From: Halorussus vallis
GTDB lineage: Archaea > Halobacteriota > Halobacteria > Halobacteriales > Haladaptataceae
Length of the DNA: 64,000 nt
Direction: 5' to 3'
Assembly (NCBI RefSeq): GCF_024138165.1
Contig: NZ_CP100001.1
Span: 434,001 to 498,000, forward strand
The notes beneath the pieces were generated by a model. It had not been told where the DNA came from, ran no database searches, and saw only the letters and a program-made list of their open reading frames with translations. Positions 52,391-60,695 of this stretch are shown here, piece by piece; position 1 is the first letter of the stretch; each line of letters starts with the position of its first letter. The position numbers and the translations under genes were made by a program.

Positions 52391-53377
52391 TCAGTGCGAC
52401 TCCGACGTCGACGGTTCCGGCGCGAGCACCTCGTTCTCCAGTCGCTCGCCGGTGTCGAGGCGTTCGACGTTGGTCGCCACGATGTCGGCGAGTCGCTCCC
52501 AGTGCTTGGGCGTGTGACCGCCGGTGTGGGGCGTGATGAGGCAGTTTTCGAGGTTCCAGAGCGGGTGGTCCTCCGGGAGCGGTTCGGGGTCGGTCACGTC
52601 CAGGGCCGCCCCGCGAATCTTGTTCGAGCGCAGCGCCGCGACCAGCGCGTCGGTGTCGACGATGGGGCCGCGGGCGGTGTTGACCACGACCGCCTCCGGC
52701 GGCAGGGTCTTGAACTCCTCTTCGCCGACGAGGCCGCGGGTCATGTCGTTGAGAGGGCAGGCGACGACGACGTACTCGCTCCGGGAGAAGGCGTCGTGGA
52801 TGGCCTCCTCCTCGAAGCCGACCACCTCGTCGGTCGGCCCGCCCTTCTCGGGGGTGTAGCGCACGCCTATGGTGTCGACGCCGAAGCCCTGCAGACGCTC
52901 GACGACCTCTTGGCCGATGGAGCCGAGGCCGACGACGGTGACGGTCTTGTCGGTGAGTTCGCCCGACTGGAAGTGTCGCCACTCGCGGTTCTGCTTGCGC
53001 CGCCACCCCTCGTGGAGTCGCCGGGAGAACGTCAGGATGTTGCCGACGGCCTGCTCGGCGATGCCCGGTGCGTGGATACCGCCCGCGTTCGTGACGCCGA
53101 CGCCGCGCTCGGCCAGCGCGTCCATCGGGACGTGGTCGGTGCCCGCGAACGTGCAGGCGAACAGTTCGAGGCGGTCGGCCCGGTCGAGGAGGTCGGCGTC
53201 GACGGTGATGCCGGTGACGATTCGCGCGCCGGCGACGAGTTCGCGCTCCTGGCCCGGCGTCCGGGCGAGCGCGACCGACCGGTCGGGCAGGCGCTCGCGC
53301 AACTCCTCGGCGTACGATTCCATCGACAGCCCTTCGGTCCCCTCGCGGAGGACGACGATGTCCGAATGGTCGCTCAT
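52391..53377 (-). CDS. D-2-hydroxyacid dehydrogenase
   Basis: 328 residues. NAD-linked reduction or oxidation of 2-keto/2-hydroxy acids. Rossmann GLGSIGQEV, substrate Arg in NTARGPIVD, catalytic His in TPHTGGHTPKH. The first gene of a two-gene operon with the FAD-linked oxidase. Together they could shuttle a 2-oxoacid/2-hydroxyacid pair and feed electrons to the chain. Start ATG 53377, TATA-like GCTTAACGG about 25-30 bases upstream. Substrate unknown. Confidence 0.92.
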   Translation of the reverse strand: MSDHSDIVVLREGTEGLSMESYAEELRERLPDRSVALARTPGQERELVAGARIVTGITVDADLLDRADRLELFACTFAGTDHVPMDALAERGVGVTNAGGIHAPGIAEQAVGNILTFSRRLHEGWRRKQNREWRHFQSGELTDKTVTVVGLGSIGQEVVERLQGFGVDTIGVRYTPEKGGPTDEVVGFEEEAIHDAFSRSEYVVVACPLNDMTRGLVGEEEFKTLPPEAVVVNTARGPIVDTDALVAALRSNKIRGAALDVTDPEPLPEDHPLWNLENCLITPHTGGHTPKHWERLADIVATNVERLDTGERLENEVLAPEPSTSESH

Positions 53378-53383
53378 AGTAAC

Positions 53384-53476
53384 TTCTGTGTGACTGCGGT
53401 CCGTTAAGCTACGTATTGCGACAATCTAACTTAGTCCTTTTGTGTAGTCGCTATCAACGAAAACCGTTTACTAATA
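53384..53476. promoter_or_regulatory. Divergent promoter region with two island motifs
   Basis: TTCTGTGTGA (53384-53393) lies next to the dehydrogenase start, and TTTTGTGTA (53438-53446) upstream of a TTTACTAATAAG box (53467-53476) for the M20 gene. Both fit the motif shared across the island, the first with one change. Confidence 0.5.
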
Positions 53477-53503
53477 AGTGGCTGGAGCGCGTTAGGGTCG
53501 CTC

Positions 53504-54940
53504 ATGCCGGAACCGATACGCCAGAGACTCTCAGACGTGCGACGCGAGTTCCACCGCTACCCCGAACCCGCCTGGCGCGAGTTCTACACCACCCACCGAC
53601 TGGTCGAGGAACTGCGGGCCATCGGCGTGGACGAACTCGCCGTCGGCACCGAGGTCTACGACCCCGACGACCGGATGGCCGTCCCGAAGGCCGAGAGCGT
53701 AGACGAGTGGCGCGAACGGGCGCGCGACCGCGGCGCCGACCCCGACCTGCTGGAGAAGATGGACGGTGGGAACACGGGCGTCGTCGCCGTGCTCGACCGC
53801 ACTGACGCCGCCGACGCGGACGCCGGGGGTGCAGACCCCGACGGCGGGACCGACGGTCCCGCCGTCGGTCTGCGGGTCGACATCGACGGTCTGTTCATCG
53901 AGGAGTCGGAGGACGACGACCACGCGCCCACGGCCGAGGGCTTCCGGTCGGAGTCCGGCGAGACGATGCACGCCTGCGGCCACGACGCCCACATGACCTG
54001 GGGGCTCGCGACGCTCGAAGCGATCAAGGACAGCAACTTCTCGGGTCGGCTCGTCGTCTTCTTCCAGCCGGCCGAGGAGACCTCCGGCGGCGGCCACCCG
54101 ATGGCCGAGAGCCGGTACGCCGACGACCTCGACTACCTCTTCGCGGTCCACGTCGGCCTCGACCACCCGACCGGCGAGGTGGTTGCGGGCATCGAGAAAC
54201 CGCTGGCGATGTGCCACGTCGACGCCACCATCCGGGGGACCTCCTCGCACGCGGGCAAGGCGCCCCAGGACGGGAACAACGCGATGCAGGCGCTCGGGAC
54301 GCTCATCGAGAACGCCTACGGCATCCCCCGCCACGAGGACGGGATGACCCGGGTCAACGTCGGAAAGGCCGAGGCCGGCACTTCGAGCAACATCATCGCC
54401 GAGCACGCGGACGTGGTGGCGGAGGCCCGCGGCGAGACGACCGAACTCAAGGAGTACGTGAAGGACAGGCTCCTGCGTGTGTTCGAGAACGCCGCGGAGA
54501 TGCACGGCTGTACCGCCGACGTCGACGTGGTGAGCGAGTCGCCCCGCGCCGACAGCGACCCCGAACTCGTCGAGGTCGTCGCCGACGCGGCCCGCGGCGT
54601 CTCGGGCGTCGAGACGGTGGTGCCGACCGCCGACTTCGGCGCGAGCGAGGACGCCACCTTCCTGATGGAGCGCGTCCAGGAGGAGGGTGGGCTGGCGTCC
54701 TACCTCATCGTCGGCACCGACCACCCGACGAGCCACCACACGCCGACGTTCGACGTCGACGAGCGGAGCCTCGAAATCGGCGTCGAGGTGCTGACCGACT
54801 CGATTCTACGGGTGGCCGAGGACGGCCCCGTCGCGCGGGACGACGCGGTCAGGTCGTCCCGCGCGACCGACGGCGGCGGGTCGGCCGCCCGAGACGACCC
54901 GACCGCGGAGACGGACGCCGGCGCGGGAAGCGAGCCATGA
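53504..54940 (+). CDS. M20-family amidohydrolase (AbgA-like; possible deacetylase DoeB2-like)
   Basis: 478 residues. Metal-dependent amidase with the site MHACGHDAHM (Cys158, His160, Asp161) and FFQPAEET. N-terminal architecture (EVYDPDDRMAVPKAESVDEWRERA) is close to AbgA. In ectoine catabolism the acetyl group of N-acetyl-diaminobutyrate must be removed. The usual DoeB is of another fold, but M20 deacetylases (DoeB2) are known to me as alternatives. The role is therefore plausible, not proven. Two low-complexity segments contain perfect hairpins (53838-53868 and 54830-54867). Its TGA overlaps the next ATG. Confidence 0.85.
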   Translation: MPEPIRQRLSDVRREFHRYPEPAWREFYTTHRLVEELRAIGVDELAVGTEVYDPDDRMAVPKAESVDEWRERARDRGADPDLLEKMDGGNTGVVAVLDRTDAADADAGGADPDGGTDGPAVGLRVDIDGLFIEESEDDDHAPTAEGFRSESGETMHACGHDAHMTWGLATLEAIKDSNFSGRLVVFFQPAEETSGGGHPMAESRYADDLDYLFAVHVGLDHPTGEVVAGIEKPLAMCHVDATIRGTSSHAGKAPQDGNNAMQALGTLIENAYGIPRHEDGMTRVNVGKAEAGTSSNIIAEHADVVAEARGETTELKEYVKDRLLRVFENAAEMHGCTADVDVVSESPRADSDPELVEVVADAARGVSGVETVVPTADFGASEDATFLMERVQEEGGLASYLIVGTDHPTSHHTPTFDVDERSLEIGVEVLTDSILRVAEDGPVARDDAVRSSRATDGGGSAARDDPTAETDAGAGSEP

Positions 54941-56208
54941 GCTCCGAATCGGGGGAAGCCGACGCCGTCCCGAGCGCCGACGAGGTGGTCGCGCTCGCGG
55001 ACGTGGAGGACGCCCGCGAGCGCCTCGCCGACGTGGTCCACCGGACGCCGCTCGACCGCTCGTCCACCTTCGCCGAACTGAGCGGCGCGGCCGCGGTCGG
55101 CCTCAAACTGGAGAACGTCCAGCGGACGGGGTCGTTCAAGATTCGCGGCGCGTACAACAAGATGGCCCAGCTTTCGGACGCCGAGCGCGAGCGCGGGGTC
55201 GTCGCGTCCAGCGCCGGCAACCACGCCCAGGGGGTCGCGCTCGCGGGCGACCTGCTGGACATCGAGACCACCATCGTGGTGCCGGAGGTCACCCCTGCGG
55301 CGAAGATCGAGGCCACCCGGGGGTACAGTGCGGAGGTCGTCGTCGAGGGCGACATCTACGAGAAATCTTACCAGTACGCGCTCGAACTCGCCGACGAGAC
55401 GGGTCTGACGTTCGTCCACCCCTTCGACGACGAGGCCATCGTCGCGGGCCAGGGGACGGTCGGCCTCGAACTCCGCGAACAGCTGCCCGACCTCGACACC
55501 GTGCTGGTCGCCATCGGCGGCGGCGGCCTCATCTCGGGTGTCGCCACCGCGCTGAAGGCCCACGACCCGGACGTCCGGGTCGTGGGCGTCCAGCCAGAGG
55601 GCGCGGCCCACGCCAAACCGTCGCTCGACCGCGACGAGATCCACGAACTGCCGGGCGTCGACACGGTGGCGGAGGGCATCGCCGACACCCGTCTACTCCC
55701 GAAGACGTTCGCGGTCGTCCGCGAGCGCGTCGACGACGCCGTCGCGGTGAGCGACCGCGACATCGCCGCGGCCGTCGCGCTCCTCGCGGAACGCGCCAAG
55801 ACCGTCGCCGAGTCGGCCGGCGCGGCCCCGCTCGCCGCGCTCCTCTCGGGCGAGGTGGACGTCGAAGGAGAGCGCGTCGGCGTCGTCGTCTCGGGAGGAA
55901 ACGTCGACCTCACCGAACACGGCGAACTCGCGCGCGCCGGCCTCGCGGAACTCGGCCGGTACGCGACGGTTCGGCTGGCGGTTGAGGGCTGGCCGGGGGA
56001 CCTCGCGGCGGTCACCGAGACGCTCGAAGACGAGGGCGCGCAGTTGGACGCGGTGGAACGCGCCCGCCGGACCGCAGCCGACGACCCCAATCGCACGCCC
56101 GTGACCGCCAGTCTGGCGGGGAGCGGGCCGGACCACCTCGCCGGGGCGATAGCCGCCCTGGACGACCTCGACGGCGTGGCGGTCGTCGACGACGACCTCG
56201 CGCGGTAA
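54937..56208 (+). CDS. Threonine dehydratase-like PLP enzyme (EutB-like)
   Basis: 423 residues from ATG at 54937, overlapping the M20 stop. PLP-dependent dehydratase; Schiff-base Lys68 in GSFKIRGAYNK, phosphate loop GGGGLISG, SAGNHAQGV. A C-terminal ACT-like half follows (VRLAVEGWPGDLAAVTETL). In hydroxyectoine catabolism a threonine-dehydratase-like EutB acts on the hydroxylated intermediate. Here the coupled position next to the M20 enzyme and in the doeA island suggests that role. An ordinary catabolic threonine deaminase (IlvA/TdcB) is the alternative. Confidence 0.88.
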   Translation: MSSESGEADAVPSADEVVALADVEDARERLADVVHRTPLDRSSTFAELSGAAAVGLKLENVQRTGSFKIRGAYNKMAQLSDAERERGVVASSAGNHAQGVALAGDLLDIETTIVVPEVTPAAKIEATRGYSAEVVVEGDIYEKSYQYALELADETGLTFVHPFDDEAIVAGQGTVGLELREQLPDLDTVLVAIGGGGLISGVATALKAHDPDVRVVGVQPEGAAHAKPSLDRDEIHELPGVDTVAEGIADTRLLPKTFAVVRERVDDAVAVSDRDIAAAVALLAERAKTVAESAGAAPLAALLSGEVDVEGERVGVVVSGGNVDLTEHGELARAGLAELGRYATVRLAVEGWPGDLAAVTETLEDEGAQLDAVERARRTAADDPNRTPVTASLAGSGPDHLAGAIAALDDLDGVAVVDDDLAR

Positions 56209-56273
56209 CCTCCGGCTGCTCGCTCTCACTTCCCCAGCAGTTCGCGAGGAGGGACGGCGAGAGAACGGTGCCC

Positions 56274-57647
56274 CTACACCACCGACGGCGTCTTGCCGGC
56301 CGCCTCGACGGCCTCGTTGAAGATACCGACGCCGAGTTCGATCTCGCGCTCGGTCGAGTCGAGCGGCGGGAGCAGGCGGATGGTCTTGGCGCCACAGCCC
56401 AGGGTGAGCAGGCCGCGCTTCAGCGCCTCCGCGACCACCGCGTCGCGGCGCTCCTTGGTGTCGAACTCCACCGCGAGCATCAGGCCCTTGCCCCGGACGT
56501 CCTCGACGTGGTCGGGCGCGCCGTCGGCGAGCAGCTCCCTGGCCTGGCGGCCCCGTCCCGTGGCGTTGTCGAGCAGGTCGTGCTCCTCAATGGCTTCCAG
56601 GGTGAACGCGCCCTGCATCGACGAGAGCAGGTCGCCGCCGCCGAACGTCGAGCCGAGGCGGTTCTTCTCCTCGGGGAACACGTCCGACCGGGAGATGGTC
56701 GCGCCGACCCGGAGCGCCTTCGCGCTGGCGATGACGTCGGGTTCGAAGTCGTAGTGGTCCGACGCCCACATCTCGCCGGTCCGGCCGATCCCCGACTGAA
56801 TCTCGTCGACGACCAGCGGGATGTCGTACTCCTCACAGACGTCGTTGACCTCGGTCGCGAACGCCTCGTTCGGGAAGCGGTAGCCGCCGACGCCCTGAAT
56901 CGGCTCGACCACGAGGAAGCCGACCTCCTCGGGGTTGATGTGGCCGCCCTCGGGCGAGAGGGCGTTCCTGAGTTGCGAGCCGTCGGCGGTGAAGAAGCCG
57001 CAGTCGCAGGAGCCGTCGGCGCTCGCGGGGTCGTACTCGCGGTCGTCGCAGAACGGCACCGTCCGGACGCCGCCGATTTCGGGGTAGTGGCGGGTGTAGA
57101 CCTCGCTCGACCGGGTGACCGAGAGGGTGCCGAGCGTCCGGCCGTGGAAACTCCCGGTGAACGCGAAGCCGTACTTGGCGGCCGGGTTGCGGTCGTAGGT
57201 GATCTTCATCGAGTTCTCGACCGCCTCCGCGCCGGAGTTGCTGAGGAAGACGGTGTCCATCCCGTACTGACTCGAGACGTCGACCAGTTTCTCCATCAGG
57301 TGGCTCGACCCCGGGAACTCGGTCTCCTCGGGGTCGGCGCCCGCGCCGAAGTACATGTCCTGGCCCGCGATCTTCATCGGTTCGACCAGGTCGAACTCCC
57401 GGAGCTTCGAGAGCACCTTCTCGTTGTCGTAACCGAGCGGGGCGGCGCCGATGTGGCAGGTGAAATCAAGCAGGACGTTGCCGTCCACGTCGGTGACGAA
57501 CGGGCCGTCGGCGTCGCCTGTCACGTCCCAGACGAACTCGTGGGAGTACTCGCTCGGGGCGGCGTGCTCCTTGTGAAACGAAATCCACTTTTTGGCGTTC
57601 GGGCCGGGAAACGCGCCCACGTCGGGCTCCGCGGTATCCCTGTCCAT
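56274..57647 (-). CDS. Class III aminotransferase (GabT/DoeD-like)
   Basis: 457 residues. PLP-dependent transaminase acting on a terminal amine, such as 4-aminobutyrate or 2,4-diaminobutyrate. Key motifs are NSGAEAVENSMK, GSFHGRTLG, VVDEIQSGIGRTG, Schiff-base Lys310 (SAKAL) and STFGGGD. The ATG at 57647 lies inside a TCTGTGTATGG operator-like sequence, and TTTTAATT about 24-31 bases upstream predicts a leaderless message. In the island it may convert diaminobutyrate to aspartate semialdehyde (DoeD). A second class III enzyme at 62028 competes for that role. Confidence 0.92.
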   Translation of the reverse strand: MDRDTAEPDVGAFPGPNAKKWISFHKEHAAPSEYSHEFVWDVTGDADGPFVTDVDGNVLLDFTCHIGAAPLGYDNEKVLSKLREFDLVEPMKIAGQDMYFGAGADPEETEFPGSSHLMEKLVDVSSQYGMDTVFLSNSGAEAVENSMKITYDRNPAAKYGFAFTGSFHGRTLGTLSVTRSSEVYTRHYPEIGGVRTVPFCDDREYDPASADGSCDCGFFTADGSQLRNALSPEGGHINPEEVGFLVVEPIQGVGGYRFPNEAFATEVNDVCEEYDIPLVVDEIQSGIGRTGEMWASDHYDFEPDVIASAKALRVGATISRSDVFPEEKNRLGSTFGGGDLLSSMQGAFTLEAIEEHDLLDNATGRGRQARELLADGAPDHVEDVRGKGLMLAVEFDTKERRDAVVAEALKRGLLTLGCGAKTIRLLPPLDSTEREIELGVGIFNEAVEAAGKTPSVV

Positions 57648-57678
57648 ACACAGAAAATGTATGCACCGTCAATTAAAA
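57644..57678 (-). promoter_or_regulatory. Promoter with the operator motif overlapping the start codon
   Basis: On this strand TTTTCTGTGTATGG (57644-57657) contains the ATG at 57647. GCATACA just before it gives a partial dyad with TGTATGG. The TATA box TTTTAATT is at 57671-57678. A bound repressor would block initiation and the ribosome site. Confidence 0.6.
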
Positions 57679-57778
57679 CTTGTTATCAAACGGGTGGCGT
57701 GGAGCCGCCCGCCGGGTGGAAGTCGGGTCGGTCGGCCGTTCGGACGAGTCGTCCGAACGACGCGTCGCCCTCCGACGT

Positions 57779-59404
57779 TCAGTCGTCGTCCTGGGCGATC
57801 TTCGCGCGACCGGCCGCGCCGTCGGGTTCGCTCGGCTTGCCGAATATCGTCGTCCGGTCCTGGAGGAGGACTCCGCCGGTTTCGGACTGGAACGTCCTGA
57901 TGAGGCCCAGCATCGCGACCAGACAGACGATGGCGAACGGCGCGCCGGTGATGATGGCCGCCGACTGGAGCGCGTTCACCCCGCCGACCACCATCAGGAT
58001 GGACGCGACCGCGCCCTGGAGCACCGCCCAGAAGACGCGGTTGAGCGAGGAGGGATGTTCCTTGCCGCCGGTCGTCATCATCGAGACGGCCAGCGTCGAG
58101 GAGTCGGCCGACGTGACGAAGAACGTCGTCACGAGCACCAGGAACGCGAACAGCAGGACGGTGCCGACGATGGGGAGCGCGCCGAACAGCACGTAGCCCG
58201 ACACCGCTTCGCTGTACTGGTTGATGGGGCCGAGGATGTTCGCGGCGCCCGAGTTCTGCATCAGCACCGCCGACCCGCCGACGATGGCGAACCACGGGAT
58301 GGTCGCCAGCGACGTCGCGCCGATGCCGGCGAACGCCACCTCGCGGACGCTTCGACCCCGCGAGATGCGGGCGATGAACAGGCCGGCGAACGGCGACCAC
58401 GCCAGCGGCCAGAGCCAGTAGAAGACGGTCCAGATGTTGACCCACTTGTTCGCCTCGGTGGCGGTCGCCTGCGCGTACAGGCTCGTCACGAAGAAGTCGG
58501 AGACGAACCGGCCGGTCGCCTGGGTCGCGAGTTCGAGGATGCGGAACGTCGGGCCGAATATCAGCGTGGCGACCATCAGCAACAGGAAGACGGTCATGTT
58601 GAAGTTCGACAGCCGACGGATGCCCTTGTCGACGCCCAGCACCAGCGAGACGGTGAAGATGACCGTCATCCCGGTGATGACGAGGATGGTCCCGATGTCG
58701 CCCAGTTGGATGCCCCACTGGAAGTTCAGGCCGGTGATGAACTGGCTCCCGATGAAGCCCAGCGAGGTGGCGACCCCGCCCAGGGTCGCGAACACCGCCA
58801 TGATGTCGACGATCTTGCCGATCGCGCCGTCGACGTTGTCGGCGCCGAGGATGGGCGTCAGCACTGCCGAGACGCGCAGCGGCGCGTCGTAGTTGTACAC
58901 GAAGTAGCCGATGGCCAGCCCCATCACGGTGAAGCAGGACCACTGGGTCAGACTCCAGTGGAAGATGGAGTACTGCACCGCGACGGGCATCGCCGCGGCG
59001 GTCTTGGCCTGCACGTCGTACAGCGGGGGCACCGTCGAGTAGTGGAACAGCGCCTCGGCGGGGCCCCAGAAGACGATGCCCGCGGCCAGTCCGGCCGAGT
59101 ACATCATCGCGAAGTACGAGAAGAAGCTGTACTCGGGGTCCTCGTCGCCGAGTCTGAGCCGTCCCCACGGACCGAAGATGAGGAACGCGAGGAAGAGGAC
59201 GAAGCCGAGCATCACGAGGAGGAAGAACCAGTTGAAGTGCGCCAGAATCCAGATGCGGATGTTGTCGACGAACTTGTAGGCCGCGTCCGGGCTCAGCGCG
59301 AACGCCGCCACGAACAACAGCGTGATGCCCGCGCCGAACGCGAAGATGGTCGGCTCTATCTCGTCGAGGAACTCCTCGACGGCGCCCTGGTCGGCGTTGC
59401 TCAC
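57779..59404 (-). CDS. BCCT-family compatible-solute transporter
   Basis: 541 residues from GTG at 59404, with 12 TM helices. Betaine/carnitine/choline transporters import quaternary amines or ectoines. The tryptophan box is present in TVFYWLWPLAWSPFAGLFIARISRGR (in parts). The glycine stretch in TM3 reads MYSAGLAAGIVFWGPAEAL, without the GxGxG of sodium-coupled BetP, so coupling may differ. Presence in a doeA island points to ectoine or hydroxyectoine as substrate, used as a nutrient rather than osmolyte. 374 nt from the next promoter-like TTTATC, so the mRNA leader may be long. Confidence 0.92.
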   Translation of the reverse strand: MSNADQGAVEEFLDEIEPTIFAFGAGITLLFVAAFALSPDAAYKFVDNIRIWILAHFNWFFLLVMLGFVLFLAFLIFGPWGRLRLGDEDPEYSFFSYFAMMYSAGLAAGIVFWGPAEALFHYSTVPPLYDVQAKTAAAMPVAVQYSIFHWSLTQWSCFTVMGLAIGYFVYNYDAPLRVSAVLTPILGADNVDGAIGKIVDIMAVFATLGGVATSLGFIGSQFITGLNFQWGIQLGDIGTILVITGMTVIFTVSLVLGVDKGIRRLSNFNMTVFLLLMVATLIFGPTFRILELATQATGRFVSDFFVTSLYAQATATEANKWVNIWTVFYWLWPLAWSPFAGLFIARISRGRSVREVAFAGIGATSLATIPWFAIVGGSAVLMQNSGAANILGPINQYSEAVSGYVLFGALPIVGTVLLFAFLVLVTTFFVTSADSSTLAVSMMTTGGKEHPSSLNRVFWAVLQGAVASILMVVGGVNALQSAAIITGAPFAIVCLVAMLGLIRTFQSETGGVLLQDRTTIFGKPSEPDGAAGRAKIAQDDD

Positions 59405-59990
59405 GCCTGCTCACCTCCGTTGCGACCGCGCGCGACGCTCCGCGGAGTCGTCGCACTTCTGTTCACCCCGGCCGACATGTCGGGATTCGCCCACCGCCCA
59501 CCCTTCATCCCGAGTCGCTCGTTCGCTCGCGTTGCGGTCTGTGCTTGCCGACGACGGCCGTTCGAGTTACATTCCATGGGATAGTCCCTCACTGACCATG
59601 ACTCGCGGTGTCGTACATCACGCATGTCGTGAAATATCGTGATAAACGTTACGATTATTGGAATCGGTGGATACGGAATACGTTTACAGAACCGAGTCGA
59701 GTACGTAATCTGTGTACGGTCAAAACGAATACGCGTCGGCGAGTCGCCGGAGGGCGCGGCCGCGTCGAGCGCCGGACTCGTCTCGTATCTGACGATACCG
59801 AGAGAAAATAACCGATTTCGTTTTGAATTATAGTCTGTCAACGTTATCTGTAAATGGGTCGTTTCGCGGAAACCGTCTCGGATACAGAGAAACGTGGATT
59901 TTGACACTCTCGGGGCCTCCGAGGACGGCCGCTCTTTTCGAACGGTGTCCTTCCGTAACTCTTAATCGTTTTAGTACACACAATCTGTGT
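59405..59990. other. AT-rich regulatory gap between transporter and candidate regulator
   Basis: About 585 bases with no convincing gene. Bases 59620-59990 are much more AT-rich than the genes. They hold a nested dyad (ATCACG 59617-59622 with CGTGAT 59638-59643), a leftward TTTATC box near 59640-59650, the island motif at 59707-59719, and the promoter of the 59991 gene. If the TTTATC box drives the BCCT gene, its leader is about 200 nt, long for a haloarchaeon. Confidence 0.5.
59707..59719 (+). promoter_or_regulatory. Island motif copy in the gap
   Basis: AATCTGTGTACGG shares 12 of 13 bases with the copy at 59982-59994. Preceded by GTACGT. It lies about 60 bases upstream of the presumed leftward TATA box of the transporter gene. 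Confidence 0.5.
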
Positions 59991-59994
59991 ATGG
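59961..59994 (+). promoter_or_regulatory. Promoter of the candidate regulator with motif over the start
   Basis: CTTAAT (59961-59966) is about 28 bases before the ATG. AATCTGTGTATGG (59982-59994) contains the ATG at 59991, exactly as at 57647. TACACACAATCTGTGTA forms a near-perfect dyad. It suggests autoregulation if this gene encodes the regulator. Confidence 0.55.
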
Positions 59995-60644
59995 CGAGTC
60001 CCAGTGACGACACCGAATCCGAGCGAAGCCTCACCTACTCCCCCGACCGGGGCAGGGGCATCCTCACCCCGAGCGACCGCGAGTTCCTCCTCGAACGCAA
60101 GACCGACTACACCGAACACTCCAAGAAGCAGAAGCGAAACCGAATCCGGCGGCGCATCCGGAACGCCATCCTCGACTTCTCGATCATCTTCGAGCATCTG
60201 GAGGACCGGGACCGCGAAACCGTGTTCAACCCCGATGACGACGCCCGGGACGCCTACACCCAGGGTATCACCGACATGCTCGCGTTCCTCCACCTCGGGA
60301 CGATGGGCTACTACACCCCGTTCAAGGACATGCTCGCCCAGGGGGTCAACAAGGCCGAACAGGAACTGGCGGGGTCGGACTATCGGATGGTGACCGTCGA
60401 CTTCAACGTCGACCCCGTCGGTCAGATCGACGTCGACGCGGTGATAGACAAACTGGAGTTCGGCGACTACGAGGAGGTCACCGACGAGGAACTCCGGGCG
60501 TTCGTCCGCCTGCTCTCGGAGTCCGAGGAGTTCTCGGCGACCTCCATCCGCTCGGAGATGAAAGAACAGATGACCGAGTTCATCGAGCGGGTCAACGCCG
60601 CGACCGAACAACGCGACCAGCGCATCGAGGAACTCAACGACTGA
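59991..60644 (+). CDS. Haloarchaeal protein with basic helical domain; candidate island regulator
   Basis: 217 residues from ATG at 59991. The N-terminus RGILTPSDREFLLERK, then a strongly basic helix (KKQKRNRIRRRIRNAILDF) and helical rest. This RGIL..DRE..R(I/V)R.R(I/V)RNAILDF pattern is familiar to me from haloarchaeal proteins of unknown function. The basic helix could bind nucleic acid; no classical HTH is seen. Position within the island and the motif overlapping its start make it the best local candidate for the regulator. Not proven. Confidence 0.7.
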   Translation: MASPSDDTESERSLTYSPDRGRGILTPSDREFLLERKTDYTEHSKKQKRNRIRRRIRNAILDFSIIFEHLEDRDRETVFNPDDDARDAYTQGITDMLAFLHLGTMGYYTPFKDMLAQGVNKAEQELAGSDYRMVTVDFNVDPVGQIDVDAVIDKLEFGDYEEVTDEELRAFVRLLSESEEFSATSIRSEMKEQMTEFIERVNAATEQRDQRIEELND

Positions 60645-60695
60645 GGCGTGGTCGCAGTTCACCACCGTCCGAGTCCGGAAATTCGGTCGCGAGGC

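Noticed and set aside
53504-54940. Classical DoeB/EutE deacetylase
   Set aside because: The fold is M20 (CGHDAH site), not the AstE/AspA type; only an analogous role is possible.
59401-59907. 168-residue leftward frame upstream of the BCCT gene
   Set aside because: Composition unlike haloarchaeal proteins (many Ile, Thr, Cys, His) and spans the AT-rich regulatory gap.
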